Assembly (NCBI RefSeq): GCF_030285785.1
Contig: NZ_CP127247.1
Location: 3,557,501 to 3,621,500, forward strand
From: Parasedimentitalea psychrophila
Lineage (GTDB): Bacteria; Pseudomonadota; Alphaproteobacteria; Rhodobacterales; Rhodobacteraceae
Reading direction: 5' to 3'
Length of the DNA: 64,000 nucleotides
Shown one piece after another: positions 43,707-52,478 of the stretch (its first letter is position 1; the number at the start of each line of letters is the position of its first letter). The notes beneath the pieces were generated by a model. The model made no database searches. It saw only the letters and a list, made by a program, of their open reading frames with translations, and was not told where the DNA came from. Position numbers and translations under genes: made by a program.

Positions 43707-43988
43707 ATGCATGAGGAGATTTTGATGAAGATGACGAGATATAGCGAACCCCAAATTCTTGCGATCCTACGCCAAGCCGAAGGCGGTGTGCCTGTAACGG
43801 AGCTGTGCCGCGAGCACGGGATGAGCAACGCGTCGTTCTACAAATGGCGATCAAAATACGGTGGTATGGACGCGTCGATGATCAGCCAAATGAAGGCGCT
43901 TGAAGACGAGAACCGGCGGCTGAAAAAGATGTATGCCGAGATGAGCATGCAAGCAGAATTACTGAAGGAAGCCCTGGGAAAAAAGTGA
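43707..43988 (+). CDS. IS-B3 OrfA
   Basis: 93-aa OrfA identical to those of the other IS-B copies, ending at the A AAA AAG slippery site (43979-43985) that allows fusion with OrfB. Confidence 0.93.
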   Translation: MHEEILMKMTRYSEPQILAILRQAEGGVPVTELCREHGMSNASFYKWRSKYGGMDASMISQMKALEDENRRLKKMYAEMSMQAELLKEALGKK

Positions 43989-44812
43989 TCCGGCCAGCCT
44001 TGCGACGGGGTCTGGCCGAGAAAGCGGTGGCGCGCCACGGTATCAGCATTGCGCTGGCCTGCCGCACGTTTGATGTCAGTGAGACGTGCTATCGTTACAG
44101 CCCGCTCTTGAGCGATGAGAACGAAGAGATTGCCGATCTGCTGGTTGGGCTGACGGCCGCACGGAAGACTTGGGGGTTTGGGCTATGTTTCCTGCATCTA
44201 CGTAACGTGCAAGGTCATTCGTGGAACCACAAAAGGGTTTACCGGATTTACTGCGAACTGGAACTGAACTTGCGGATCAAACCTCGGAAACGGTTAAAGC
44301 GGGACAAACCCGATGCGCTGGCAGTGCCGGACGCCCCGAACATGACCTGGTCGATGGACTTCATGGCGGATCGCCTCGGGGATGGTCGGGCGTTTCGGCT
44401 CTTGAACGTGCTGGATGATTTTAACCGCGAGGGTTTGGGCATCGAGGTCGATTTTTCTTTGCCAGCCGAACGGGTTATTCGCAGCCTTAATCGGATCATT
44501 GAATGGCGTGGGAAACCAGGAACCATTCGGGTCGATAATGGGCCGGAGTACATCAGTGGTAAGCTGCTGGAATGGGCTGAGAAACAAGGTATTATCATCC
44601 AGTACATTCAACCCGGAAAGCCGCAGCAGAACGCTTACATCGAGCGCTATAATCGCACCGTCAGGCATGAATGGTTGGACCAACATATCATCGAAAACAT
44701 AGAGGAGGCACAGGACTTTGCCACACAATGGCTATGGACTTACAATAATGACCGCCCGAATATGGGCCTCGGCGGCATCACACCCGCAATGAAACTGAAA
44801 ATGGCCGCGTAA
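43985..44812 (+). CDS. IS-B3 OrfB transposase, intact
   Basis: 275-aa DDE transposase with catalytic residues in [19 protein letters not shown] and [12 protein letters not shown]. It is produced as an OrfAB fusion through a -1 shift. This copy has an intact target duplication, so it is probably the youngest or least rearranged of the four. Confidence 0.93.
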   Translation: MIRPALRRGLAEKAVARHGISIALACRTFDVSETCYRYSPLLSDENEEIADLLVGLTAARKTWGFGLCFLHLRNVQGHSWNHKRVYRIYCELELNLRIKPRKRLKRDKPDALAVPDAPNMTWSMDFMADRLGDGRAFRLLNVLDDFNREGLGIEVDFSLPAERVIRSLNRIIEWRGKPGTIRVDNGPEYISGKLLEWAEKQGIIIQYIQPGKPQQNAYIERYNRTVRHEWLDQHIIENIEEAQDFATQWLWTYNNDRPNMGLGGITPAMKLKMAA

Positions 44813-45079
44813 ATTCTACGACCGCCCCCTGTTAAAAATGGGGGGATTACCATGAGATTGCGCAGCTTCTCGGGCGTGGTGCATACTAGATAAGCAATCT
44901 CGTCAATTTCCATTGCGTAGTTTTCATGGAAGGCCAGGATGGGAATTAATTCCATAACTGTTAGCCCTTTTAGCTTATTATCACTATGATTAGTCATCTG
45001 ATTTCTCCTTCAATTAGTCACTGTCGGTGACTTGAAGCTGGGTGAATTTTTCCCCCAGCAGATCTTCTAGGCTCAGGAC

Positions 45080-45875
45080 TCATAACCAGAAGATCACGGT
45101 TGCTGCGAGAGCGATGGCGGACAGGAAGACCTTCGGGCATCGGTCATAACGGGTAGCCACGCGCCGCCAGTCTTTCAGGCGACCAAACATGATCTCAATC
45201 CGGTTACGTCTTTTGTAACGACGCTTGTCGTACTTGATGGTTTTGTCTCGCGACTTTCGTCCAGGGATGCAGGGCGTTATTCCCATATCTACAGGGGCCT
45301 CTCGGAACCAATCCGCGTCATATCCGCGATCTCCCAATAGCCAGTCGGCCGCTGGCAGACTATTCACCAGAGCTCTTGCCCCAGTGTAATCGCTAACCTG
45401 ACCGGCGGTCAGGAAGAACTGGATCGGCCGCCCAATCGCGTCCACTGCCCGGCAGTGGTTTGCCTGCAAACCATGAGAGGGGGCACGGCATGCAACTTCG
45501 TGTTCATACCGCCCTTGGTACGTCCGATCAGACGTCCACGCCCCCTTTTTTTACCCGCAGGCTGGAGGCCGTGCGATGTGCCTTGAGGTAAGTTGCGTCA
45601 ATTGAGATCGTCTTGTTGTCAGGAACCTCGGCTGCCAGCCCCATCATAATCCGCGCGAACACCCCCATGTCGCTCCACCGTTTCCAGCGGTTGTAGAGCG
45701 TCTTGTGTGGACCATACTCCTTGGGCGCATCACACCAACGCAACCCATTGCGATTGATGAAAATAATACCACTTAACACTCGGCAATCATCGACCCGTGG
45801 CACGCCATGACTCTTCGGAAAATAGGGCCGAAGCCGTGCCATCTGATCTTCGCTCAGCCAGAAAAGATTACTCAT
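45080..45875 (-). pseudogene. IS-E transposase: frameshift type, interrupted by hairpin element 3
   Basis: First frame 45875-45528 (MSNLFWLSEDQMARLRPYFP) carries the first Asp (ISIDATYLKAHRTASS). At GTAAAAAAAGG a -1 shift leads into the second frame (RGRGRLIGRTKGGMNTKLHA), as is usual for IS427-type elements. The 40-nt element at 45442-45481 then breaks that frame. Replacing it by AG restores KLHAV-P-DAIGRPIQ, and the rest follows with the second Asp (LLGDRGYDADWF) and Glu (KRRNRIEIMFGRLKDW). The start codon region and the length are otherwise normal. Confidence 0.88.
45442..45481 (+). repeat. Two-hairpin mini-element, instance 3 (in IS-E)
   Basis: 40 nt, identical in sequence to instance 2. 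Putting CT in its place restores the transposase frame (minus strand GTG CCA GAC GCG). Confidence 0.88.
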
Positions 45876-46015
45876 AAAACCCCCGTAATTTGGGGCCTTG
45901 AATCATGCAGAACAGATAGCCTCAAGCAGATTAATGGGTCCTGAGCCTAGGGCAGCCTCCCAGACAGTGTAGACTTGGTGCGTTTTGATCCTGTTCGGAG
46001 AAGGAAGCCGGGCCA

Positions 46016-46220
46016 TCACGCGCGCTCCTGCGGAAGCGGACCGGAGGTGTTTTGGTATAGCTGGGCCGCCTCCCAAACCTCCACATCCTCCTCGCGATAG
46101 AGTACCCTCGCTCCGATCTTCAGGAAGCGCGGCCCCTTGCCCAGCCAGCGGCCGCTGCTCCAGCGTCCGGGGCGACATCTGCCACCGCGCCGCCAATTGC
46201 TCTTGTGTCATTTTGCTCAT
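46016..46220 (-). pseudogene. AlpA-like DNA-binding protein, frameshifted
   Basis: ATG 46220, preceded by AGAGG, begins MSKMTQEQLAARWQMSPRTL, a MerR/AlpA-type helix-turn-helix. After RTLEQRPLAG the expected continuation (KGPRFLKIGARVLYREEDVE, then VWEAAQLYQNTSGPLPQERA and a stop at 46016) is in another frame, so a base was gained or lost at about 46145. Such proteins act as excision regulators or small activators in integrated elements. Confidence 0.72.
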
Positions 46221-46908
46221 AAGGCCTCTCATTTCTTCACCAGCAGTCGAGTGAGTTCGACTGACTTGTGGTATGAATGGTGCGCTTCTTTTGGGCCGAA
46301 TTCTGTCGTTAGCGGCGAAAAAGGTGTGACACTGGTGGTCCGTAAAGCTTTGATATTATTCCATGGTGTCGGAGAATGTGTGACCTTGGAAAAATTGTTC
46401 GGGTCGTTGACTGATCCAGTCGGCGTGAACGGCCCCTTGCCGACCTTGGTACAATTTTCGCCTAACGACCGCTCCCAGACTCATACCAGAAACGGTGTTT
46501 TGACGGGCCGGGAAAAAAGCGGACTTTGGTCGTCTGGTCGGGGAAGCTATGTTGCGGTTGGCAGGGCGGCCGGGATGTTGATTTGCGCAGTCGGTAAACT
46601 CCCCAGCCTGGACCCGCCTTCGACACTGCGTTCAGTCAGCGCCAACAGAGCTTTGGGCCTGACTGCCAGGCGCTGAGCATGGTTAATTCTTGATCTTCGC
46701 GGTGACCTTGGTTGCAGTGGGTCTCTGTGCGTTGATGTGGGCATCTGACAAAGAATGGGCACCGAAACCGCGCCTGATTATCCCTCGATAAGTAGTTTAC
46801 TTATTCACGAGTTGGCAACTTTCGGTCCTTAGGGGGCAGTTGGACGATTTCTCGGCGCCCTGAGGGGCAAGGACCTATTACTGCAAAAAACCATTTATTC
46901 ATGCAGCC
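46221..46908. other. Gene-free stretch before the autotransporter gene
   Basis: 688 bp with no credible gene. At 46430-46520 there is a segment (GAACGGCCCCTTGCCGACCT, then CGCCTAACGACCGCTC) that resembles the dispersed repeats at 23.8 and 26.3 kb. The promoter of the downstream gene was not identified. Confidence 0.4.
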
Positions 46909-48249
46909 ATGCTGGCTTTTTCCTGCATGGCCCCAACGGTTGGGCTGGGATTTACGGCGGCCGATGATGCAAGTCACACCATGTCGATTGGCAGTAACTG
47001 CGGTTTTCATGGTTATGTCGATAGTGGTTTTGAACAGGCTTTTTCGGAAATGTCCGACACTGGCCTCGGGCTATCGGCCTTCGCTGGGGGAGGTTACCTA
47101 TTTGGGGGCGGTTTAATTACCGGGAGCCCAATAACGGTAAGCAATTTGGCCAATTGCCTTGGGACGGCCGAAAGCAATATTTCAGGACTGACGCAGGATG
47201 GCGTTGATGGTACATTTGCAAGTGAAACCTATATAGGGTTTTCGTTCAGTCTGGCCACAGCCACCAGCCATCTCAGCGTCGGCACCCACACATTTGACAC
47301 GACTGGATATAGTTTTATCGCCGGGAATACCACGGTAGAAGAGACTAAGAAGACCATCGCGCGCTTTATGTATGGCCGTGCCAACCAGTTGATTGCCAAT
47401 CAGCCAGATTTGACGGGCTTTCTGAGTGGCACCGTCATCGGCGCCCTGGATGCGCATGTGACGCGGGGCTTTGGCAATTTCAATCTGGCGACAGGTGCCG
47501 ACTACCCCGTCTGGTTCCAGCTCAAAGGGGCCTGGTCAAAGGATGGCAACACCAACAGCAGCGCTGCCTTTGGCGTCCTCGGCAGCCATCGCAACATTAG
47601 CGAGACAGTCCTGCTTGGTGCCATGCTGCAGTTTGACCATCTGTCACAGGATGACGGTGTTTTGACGGCAGAGGGCAATGGCTGGCTCGCGGGGCCTTAT
47701 GTTGTGGCCAAGATGGCAGATCAGCCGCTCTTCCTGGAGGCCCGTTTGCTTTATGGTCAATCCTCCAACACGGTGTCTCCCTTTGGCACCTATGCGGATA
47801 ATTTTGACACCACACGCCTGCTGACTCAGATAAAAGTGACCGGGAGCTATGAGCAGGGTCGCACTCGTCTTAGCCCCTATCTGAATGCGGCTTATGCGGC
47901 GGATGAACAGGAAGCCTACCAGGATAGCTTGGGCAATCTTGTACCGCTGCAAAAGATTGAACTGATGCAGATCGCTGTTGGTCTGGATGTGGCCCAGCCA
48001 GTACTGTTGAAAAGCGGTGATTTGGAGCTACGCGCCGGGATCTCAGGCATCTGGTCGAACACCGGTGGCACCGAGGTCGCAGGGACTGTCCTGCCGGGCT
48101 ATGCCGGTTGGCGGTCCAAGGTAAACCTTGGCCTGAATTATGTGAGCAACAACAGCGGAACCTTTACCGTGTCGACCTTTCTGGATGGTCTGGGGGCAGA
48201 GGGTTATGAGAGTTCTGGCCTCAATCTGGGCTATAGTCTCGCGTTCTAG
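46909..48249 (+). CDS. Autotransporter-type beta-barrel outer-membrane protein
   Basis: A 446-aa protein. The C-terminal about 270 residues have the alternating pattern of an autotransporter barrel (YPVWFQLKGAWSKDGNTNSS, LGAMLQFDHLSQDDG, WLAGPYVVAKM, FLEARLLYGQSSN, GRTRLSPYLNAAYAADEQEA) and end in an aromatic residue (LNLGYSLAF), the signal for BAM insertion. A helix that normally plugs the pore (TVEETKKTIARFMYGRANQL) precedes the barrel. The N-terminus (MLAFSCMAPTVGLGF) is a poor signal peptide and has no strong ribosome binding site, and an in-frame stop lies upstream at 46861. The gene may therefore be N-terminally truncated. Confidence 0.78.
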   Translation: MLAFSCMAPTVGLGFTAADDASHTMSIGSNCGFHGYVDSGFEQAFSEMSDTGLGLSAFAGGGYLFGGGLITGSPITVSNLANCLGTAESNISGLTQDGVDGTFASETYIGFSFSLATATSHLSVGTHTFDTTGYSFIAGNTTVEETKKTIARFMYGRANQLIANQPDLTGFLSGTVIGALDAHVTRGFGNFNLATGADYPVWFQLKGAWSKDGNTNSSAAFGVLGSHRNISETVLLGAMLQFDHLSQDDGVLTAEGNGWLAGPYVVAKMADQPLFLEARLLYGQSSNTVSPFGTYADNFDTTRLLTQIKVTGSYEQGRTRLSPYLNAAYAADEQEAYQDSLGNLVPLQKIELMQIAVGLDVAQPVLLKSGDLELRAGISGIWSNTGGTEVAGTVLPGYAGWRSKVNLGLNYVSNNSGTFTVSTFLDGLGAEGYESSGLNLGYSLAF

Positions 48250-48518
48250 ACGCGGCAGCACCATCCGCTCTCTGCCGCCTTCACACCCCGCGTCCAAACC
48301 CGGATTGTGACAGGTCGCAGAGAGCGAAAGACGTTCTAGTATAACGCGGCCCCACTGAGGACACTGGGGCCGCGTTTGTTGTTTCGAAGGTGTCACATAA
48401 ATCGAACCGAATGCAGCCTCTACCGACCAACAGATGGACACGAGCCTGCCTATCGCGCGTTCCGGCCTCGCAAGTCCACCTTCCGCAACCGAAGGATCAC
48501 TGTCCGCTTCGACGCATC

Positions 48519-48582
48519 CGAGAGAATGTGCAAAACGCACTGCCTGCGTATAACTGCCGTTGGCGCTGACTGCGGCGAATGC
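48519..48582 (-). repeat. Dispersed repeat copy
   Basis: On the minus strand: CATTCGCCGCAGTCAGCGCC, AACGGCAGTTATACGCAG, then TTTTGCACATTC. It matches the 55137 copy in order of motifs and adjoins the IS30 copy at 48594. Confidence 0.6.
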
Positions 48583-48593
48583 CCGCAATCCGC

Positions 48594-49820
48594 GGCGGTT
48601 TCAACGGGTCGACGCAACACTTTAGTCTTTAGCCAAAGATGGAGTGTAAGCCATGAAGTATCGTCGCCGAGTATTTTTCACGGATAAGCAGAAGTCAGAA
48701 ATCTGGGATCGATGGCAGCGCGGAGAGTCGATGAGTTCGATTGGACGTGGTTTTGATCGCGCATCATCATCGATTTATCCCCTCCTTGCGCGCACAGGCG
48801 GCATCCGTCCACCGGACCGCATGAGGTCGCGCCTCGCTCTGACCCTGATCGACCGAGAAGAGATATCCAGAGGCCTGCGTGCGAAGGTGTCGTTGCGTTC
48901 AATAGCCCGAACCCTGAAACGACCAGCGTCCACAATCAGCCGCGAAGTTGGGCGCAATGGCGGCGTTCAAAACTACCGTGCAACAGCTTCAGATGCAGCG
49001 GCGTGGGACCGTGCCCACCGCCTAAAGCCCTGCAAGTTGGAAGGCAATATCTATCTCTACCGCGCGATATCGGCCAAGCTGACGCGTAAATGGTCCCCGC
49101 AACAAATCGCAGGCTGGCTGATGCGCGAACATCCCAATGAGGAGGGTAAACGGGTCTCCCATGAGACGATCTACCGAAGCCTATTTATCCAGGCACGCAA
49201 TGTACTTAAGAAAGAATTGCTGTCGCACTTGCGGGCGACGCGATCCATTCGTCGCTCTCGCCACGCCACCATGAAGCGCAGCGGCCTTTGCCAAATCAAG
49301 GACACTATATCGATCCGACAAAGGCCGGCGGATGTGGAAGACCGTGCCGTTCCAGGACACTGGGAAGGCGATTTGATCGCCGGTTCTGGCAACAGCTTCA
49401 TTGCCACGTTGGTCGAGCGACATACGCGTTATGTGATGCTGGCCAAGGTTGGCAGCAAAGACAGTCACAGCGTTGTTCAGGCGCTGATCAAGCAAGCTCA
49501 CAAACTACCAAAAGAACTCTACCGTTCACTGACATGGGATCGTGGAAGCGAGATGGCGGGGCACAAAAATTTTACCTTGGCGACTGATATCGACGTCTAT
49601 TTCTGTGATCCACGATCACCGTGGCAACGCGGCACGAACGAAAATACCAACCGTTTGCTGCGACAGTACTTCCCAAGGGGCACAGATTTGTCGATACATA
49701 GTCAAGCAAAGCTGAGTGCCGTCGCAAGACAGCTCAATGAACGACCTCGAAAAACGCTAGGATATGAGACACCAGCCGAGCGTTTCAATGCATGTGTTGC
49801 ATCGACCCGTTGAAACCGCC
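48594..49820 (+). mobile_element. IS30-family element, copy 1, intact
   Basis: 1227 bp with inverted ends GGCGGTTTCAACGGGTCGA and a 2-bp target duplication GC on both sides. Dispersed-repeat fragments flank it on both sides. Confidence 0.92.
48653..49813 (+). CDS. IS30-family transposase, intact
   Basis: A 386-aa transposase. The N-terminal helix-turn-helix region (WDRWQRGESMSSIGRGFDRA; VSLRSIARTLKRPASTISRE) recognises the IS ends. The C-terminal DDE core has Asp in HWEGDLIAGSGN (about 245), Asp in LTWDRGSEMAGH (about 300) and Glu in RGTNENTNRLLRQYFPRGTD (about 335). It is about 40 aa longer than the shorter IS30 enzymes but within the family range. It is the intact reference for the damaged copy at 60700-61965. 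The extra start MKYRRRVFFTDKQK fits the ATG at 48653, which lies 9 nt after TGGAG. Confidence 0.92.
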   Translation: MKYRRRVFFTDKQKSEIWDRWQRGESMSSIGRGFDRASSSIYPLLARTGGIRPPDRMRSRLALTLIDREEISRGLRAKVSLRSIARTLKRPASTISREVGRNGGVQNYRATASDAAAWDRAHRLKPCKLEGNIYLYRAISAKLTRKWSPQQIAGWLMREHPNEEGKRVSHETIYRSLFIQARNVLKKELLSHLRATRSIRRSRHATMKRSGLCQIKDTISIRQRPADVEDRAVPGHWEGDLIAGSGNSFIATLVERHTRYVMLAKVGSKDSHSVVQALIKQAHKLPKELYRSLTWDRGSEMAGHKNFTLATDIDVYFCDPRSPWQRGTNENTNRLLRQYFPRGTDLSIHSQAKLSAVARQLNERPRKTLGYETPAERFNACVASTR

Positions 49821-49841
49821 GCTGGAACCGACCATTAGACG

Positions 49842-49960
49842 CGATCGCCACCAACGGCAGCAATGCGCAGTAAGTGACCGTTGCAAAGTCGAAGCGTCAT
49901 GCGTCACGAGAGTACATGAACGGCCCTTAACTGCCGTTGGAACTTGGCGCAGTGAATTCA
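49842..49960 (+). repeat. Dispersed repeat copies flanking IS30 copy 1
   Basis: Motifs CACCAACGGCAGCAATGCGC, GACCGTTGCAAAGTC and GAACGGCCCTTAACTGCCG appear in the same order as in the 55137 copy. Confidence 0.55.
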
Positions 49961-50023
49961 CACTTTCAGCTCAAAGAGACGAGCAGAGCTCTTGACGTTT
50001 TGAATTTTTTGCCGGACATGTCG

Positions 50024-50222
50024 CATTGATGGTTTCCGGAAGACGAATGTGATTCCGGAATGAAATGGGAATACGGTGAGGAATAGCCAACAGGCGCCGA
50101 ATCCGTAACTGCCCCCGCAACTGTAAGTGGCGAGCAAACCCGGTGAACACCACTGAACGCACAAGCGTTTGGGAAGGTTCGGGCAAGCGATAACCCACGA
50201 GTCAGGAGACCTGCCATCAATG
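50024..50222 (+). promoter_or_regulatory. Cobalamin riboswitch
   Basis: The conserved cobalamin riboswitch core is present: GGGAATACGGTGAGGAA, GCCAACA, the B12 box-like ACTGCCCCCGCAACTGTAAG, and GGGAAGG...CGAGTCAGGAGACCTGCC. The ends CATTGATGG (50024-50032) and CCATCAATG (50214-50222) form a perfect 9-bp P1 stem. It precedes the DUF1636/ABC operon and would switch it off when cobalamin is abundant. Confidence 0.95.
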
Positions 50223-50335
50223 ATGCAACTTTAACCCGGGCGGGGTGTCCGGACAGGAGGCCATGATGGCTTTACGGATTAATCCGTTCGGAAATACATG
50301 TCTGAATTATACCCCGCGCTTTCGCGGAGGGCGAC

Positions 50336-50740
50336 ATGGGATCACCAACACACAAAATTACAATATGCACCTCATGCAAACATAAGGGCACCCAATGCAG
50401 GCCCGGCTATGAATTGATTGCGCAGTTGCAAGCGGCCATTTCTGCCGCGGGAGATGCCGTCTCCGAAGAGTTCGGGGTGTCAGGCGTTGCCTATATGGCG
50501 GGCTGTGAGCGGCCCTGTACGGTTGCCTATCATGGGACCCGTAAAGCGACGTTTCTGTTCGGCGACATTGCCCCTGACGAGGACATCGACGACTTGGTCG
50601 TCTTTGCCCGCCAGTATGCGGAGCAGGGAGATGGCTGGTACTCATCAGTTGATCGCCCGGGAAAACTGCGCAATTGCACACTCGCCCGTGTTCCAGCGGC
50701 AATCATTGCGTTGGAATACAGCGCAGTGCGTCTGTCATGA
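50336..50740 (+). CDS. DUF1636 metal-binding-type protein of the cobalamin-regulated operon
   Basis: A 134-aa cytoplasmic protein with clustered cysteines (ITICTSCKHKGTQCRPG near the start and AGCERPCTVAYHG in the middle), followed by FLFGDIAPDEDIDDLVVFAR, typical of DUF1636, a thioredoxin-like 2Fe-2S-ferredoxin-like fold often encoded beside cobalt or cobalamin genes. It is the first gene downstream of the riboswitch, about 110 bp after its end. Its stop overlaps the ATPase start (ATGA). A role in metal delivery or redox handling of the imported corrinoid is inference. Confidence 0.85.
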   Translation: MGSPTHKITICTSCKHKGTQCRPGYELIAQLQAAISAAGDAVSEEFGVSGVAYMAGCERPCTVAYHGTRKATFLFGDIAPDEDIDDLVVFARQYAEQGDGWYSSVDRPGKLRNCTLARVPAAIIALEYSAVRLS

Positions 50741-51534
50741 ATGCCGCTGATCTCATCGCTGAAAACCTCAGTTGGGGTCCACGCAAAAATCAACCGCTCC
50801 TGCTGCATCCCACCAGTTTTGAGGTAAACGCTGGGCAGGTTTTGGGGGTGGTTGGCCCCAATGGCGCAGGAAAATCTACCCTATTGCGGATGATTTATCG
50901 CTACCACACCCCCTCATCGGGACACATCCATGTTGATGGGCAGGATATATGGGCCATGCCACCGCGTGCCGCAGCTCGCAAGGTTGCCGCCGTATTGCAG
51001 GAGCAGCCAACGTCCTTTGGTTTGACCGTGCGGGAAGTCGTGGCATTGGGCCGCACACCGCATCGATTGGGATATTCGACACTTGGCGCGCAAGACGCAG
51101 AGATCGTGGATGAGGCGCTTTCACGACTCGACCTGCAAAGCCTTTCTTTCCGTGATTTGTTGACCTTATCGGGCGGCGAGCGGCAAAGGGTAATGGTGGC
51201 GCGAGCCCTGGCGCAACAGCCGCAAGTTCTGGTGTTGGATGAACCAACAAACCATCTTGATATCCGCCATCAGCTAGAGGTCCTGGCACTGATCCGGGAA
51301 CTCGACCTGACCATTGTTGTCTCGCTACACGACTTGAATATGGCATCGCAGATCTGTGACCGAATTTTGCTTTTGGAGAATGGTCACACCATGGGTTTCG
51401 GCCTTCCTGAAACGGTGCTGACAGAGGCAAAGGTTTCAGATGCGTTTCGTATTGATGCCCGCCGCGAATACCTGCGCCCAAGTAATACACAACATCTTTC
51501 ATTCCACCTACCTGATCAACGGGGCACCCTATGA
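50737..51534 (+). CDS. ABC transporter ATP-binding protein (FecE/BtuD type)
   Basis: A 265-aa ATPase: Walker A GVVGPNGAGKSTLLR (about residue 38), Q-loop in AAVLQEQPTSFG, signature LSGGERQRVMVARAL (about 143), Walker B VLVLDEPTNHLDI and switch His in VSLHDLNMASQ. The group serves iron-siderophore, haem and cobalamin importers. Start ATG 50737 overlaps the previous stop, and its own stop overlaps the binding-protein start (ATGA at 51531), so translation is coupled along the operon. Confidence 0.93.
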   Translation: MNAADLIAENLSWGPRKNQPLLLHPTSFEVNAGQVLGVVGPNGAGKSTLLRMIYRYHTPSSGHIHVDGQDIWAMPPRAAARKVAAVLQEQPTSFGLTVREVVALGRTPHRLGYSTLGAQDAEIVDEALSRLDLQSLSFRDLLTLSGGERQRVMVARALAQQPQVLVLDEPTNHLDIRHQLEVLALIRELDLTIVVSLHDLNMASQICDRILLLENGHTMGFGLPETVLTEAKVSDAFRIDARREYLRPSNTQHLSFHLPDQRGTL

Positions 51535-52478
51535 AACTTACATATACAACACTCGCGTCCGCGATGATGGCAACACTTCTGGCCACCAGTGCGCTTGCTG
51601 AGATCACAGTGCAAAGCTGTAACCGTGAGGTTACTTTTGATACGCCTCCACAGGCCGCAATCTCTAATGACGTGAATCTGACCGAGATGATGCTGGTGCT
51701 GGGCCTTGCGGATCGGATGGTCGGCTATACGGGTATTTCGGGCTGGAAAACCCTGGATGAAACCATGACCGCAGGCGTTGAAGAGCTACCTGAACTATCA
51801 TCCAAATATCCAAGCAAAGAAGTGTTGATCGGTGCCGACGCTGACTTCTATTTTGCGGGTTGGAGTTACGGCATGAAGGTTGGTGGCGAAGTCACGCCAG
51901 AGACCCTCGCGCCCTTTGGAATTGATGTTTATGAGCTGACGGAAAGCTGCATTCACATTGGTGAGAAAGAGGCCGTCAGCATGAATGACATGTATAATGA
52001 CATCTTGAATTTGGGTCTGATATTTGACGTCAGCGAGACTGCCGAAGCGCTTGTTTCCGGATACCGAGAAGACCTTGCCCAGTTCTCTGCTGGTCTGACG
52101 CCTTTGGCGCAAGCACCCCGTGTGTTTGTTTATGACAGTGGTGAAGATGTGCCTTTTACGGCAGGGCGTTATGCGATGCCAACTGCCCTAATTGAAGCCG
52201 CAGGCGGCATCAACGTCATGAATGATTTGGAAAAAAGTTGGTCAACCATCGGCTGGGAAGCAGTGGTCGAACGCAACCCCGAAGTCATTGTCATCGTAAA
52301 CTACGGCGATGTAACTGCCGAAGAAAAACGCGCATTCATGATGTCGAACCCAGCCTTTGCAAACATTGATGCCGTCAAAAACGACCGCTTTGTAACTCTG
52401 GAATATGTAGAGGCAACCCCAGGTCCGCGCAACATTACTGCTGTAAAGACACTTTCAGCCGCATTCCGGACTGAGTGA
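51531..52478 (+). CDS. Periplasmic substrate-binding protein (BtuF/FecB type)
   Basis: A 315-aa protein with a Sec signal peptide (LASAMMATLLATSALA, mature start EITVQSCNREV). The mature part has the two-lobed helical-backbone fold of class III binding proteins: NDVNLTEMMLVLGLADRMVG, the conserved GADADFYFAGWS, and later GRYAMPTALIEAAGGINVMN and WEAVVERNPEVIVIVNYGD. The riboswitch makes a corrinoid or cobalt complex the best guess for the ligand; a ferric siderophore cannot be excluded from sequence alone. Confidence 0.9.
   Translation: MKLTYTTLASAMMATLLATSALAEITVQSCNREVTFDTPPQAAISNDVNLTEMMLVLGLADRMVGYTGISGWKTLDETMTAGVEELPELSSKYPSKEVLIGADADFYFAGWSYGMKVGGEVTPETLAPFGIDVYELTESCIHIGEKEAVSMNDMYNDILNLGLIFDVSETAEALVSGYREDLAQFSAGLTPLAQAPRVFVYDSGEDVPFTAGRYAMPTALIEAAGGINVMNDLEKSWSTIGWEAVVERNPEVIVIVNYGDVTAEEKRAFMMSNPAFANIDAVKNDRFVTLEYVEATPGPRNITAVKTLSAAFRTE

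Larger units (their letters stand above)
43655..44851 (+). mobile_element. IS-B3, IS3-family element, complete, recent insertion
   Basis: 1197 bp between GGTAATCCCCCC ends, flanked by a 4-bp target duplication ATGA (43651-43654 and 44852-44855). Confidence 0.96.
43440..44997 (-). pseudogene. 118-aa unknown gene split by IS-B3
   Basis: Right part: ATG 44997, preceded by GAAGGAG, begins MTNHSDNKLKGLTVMELIPI and runs to TTPEKLRNL. Left part: ITSEKGICILQLLYIVRC to the stop at 43440 (KRLIELGLVDD). Removing IS-B3 and one copy of the ATGA target duplication joins them in frame (CTC ATC ACC TCT, N-L-I-T-S). The reconstructed protein is 118 aa, with a possible winged-helix look (YAMEIDEIAYLVCTTPEKLR). 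Function unknown. It was co-transcribed with the helix-turn-helix gene at 43217. Confidence 0.8.
45067..45950 (-). mobile_element. IS-E, IS5-family (IS427-like) element carrying hairpin element 3
   Basis: The ends are CTAGGCTCAGGACTCATAA on the left and its near-complement GGGTCCTGAGCCTAG on the right (884 bp including the 40-nt element). CTAG at the tips may partly be the target site, so the ends are uncertain by 2-3 bp. Confidence 0.85.
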
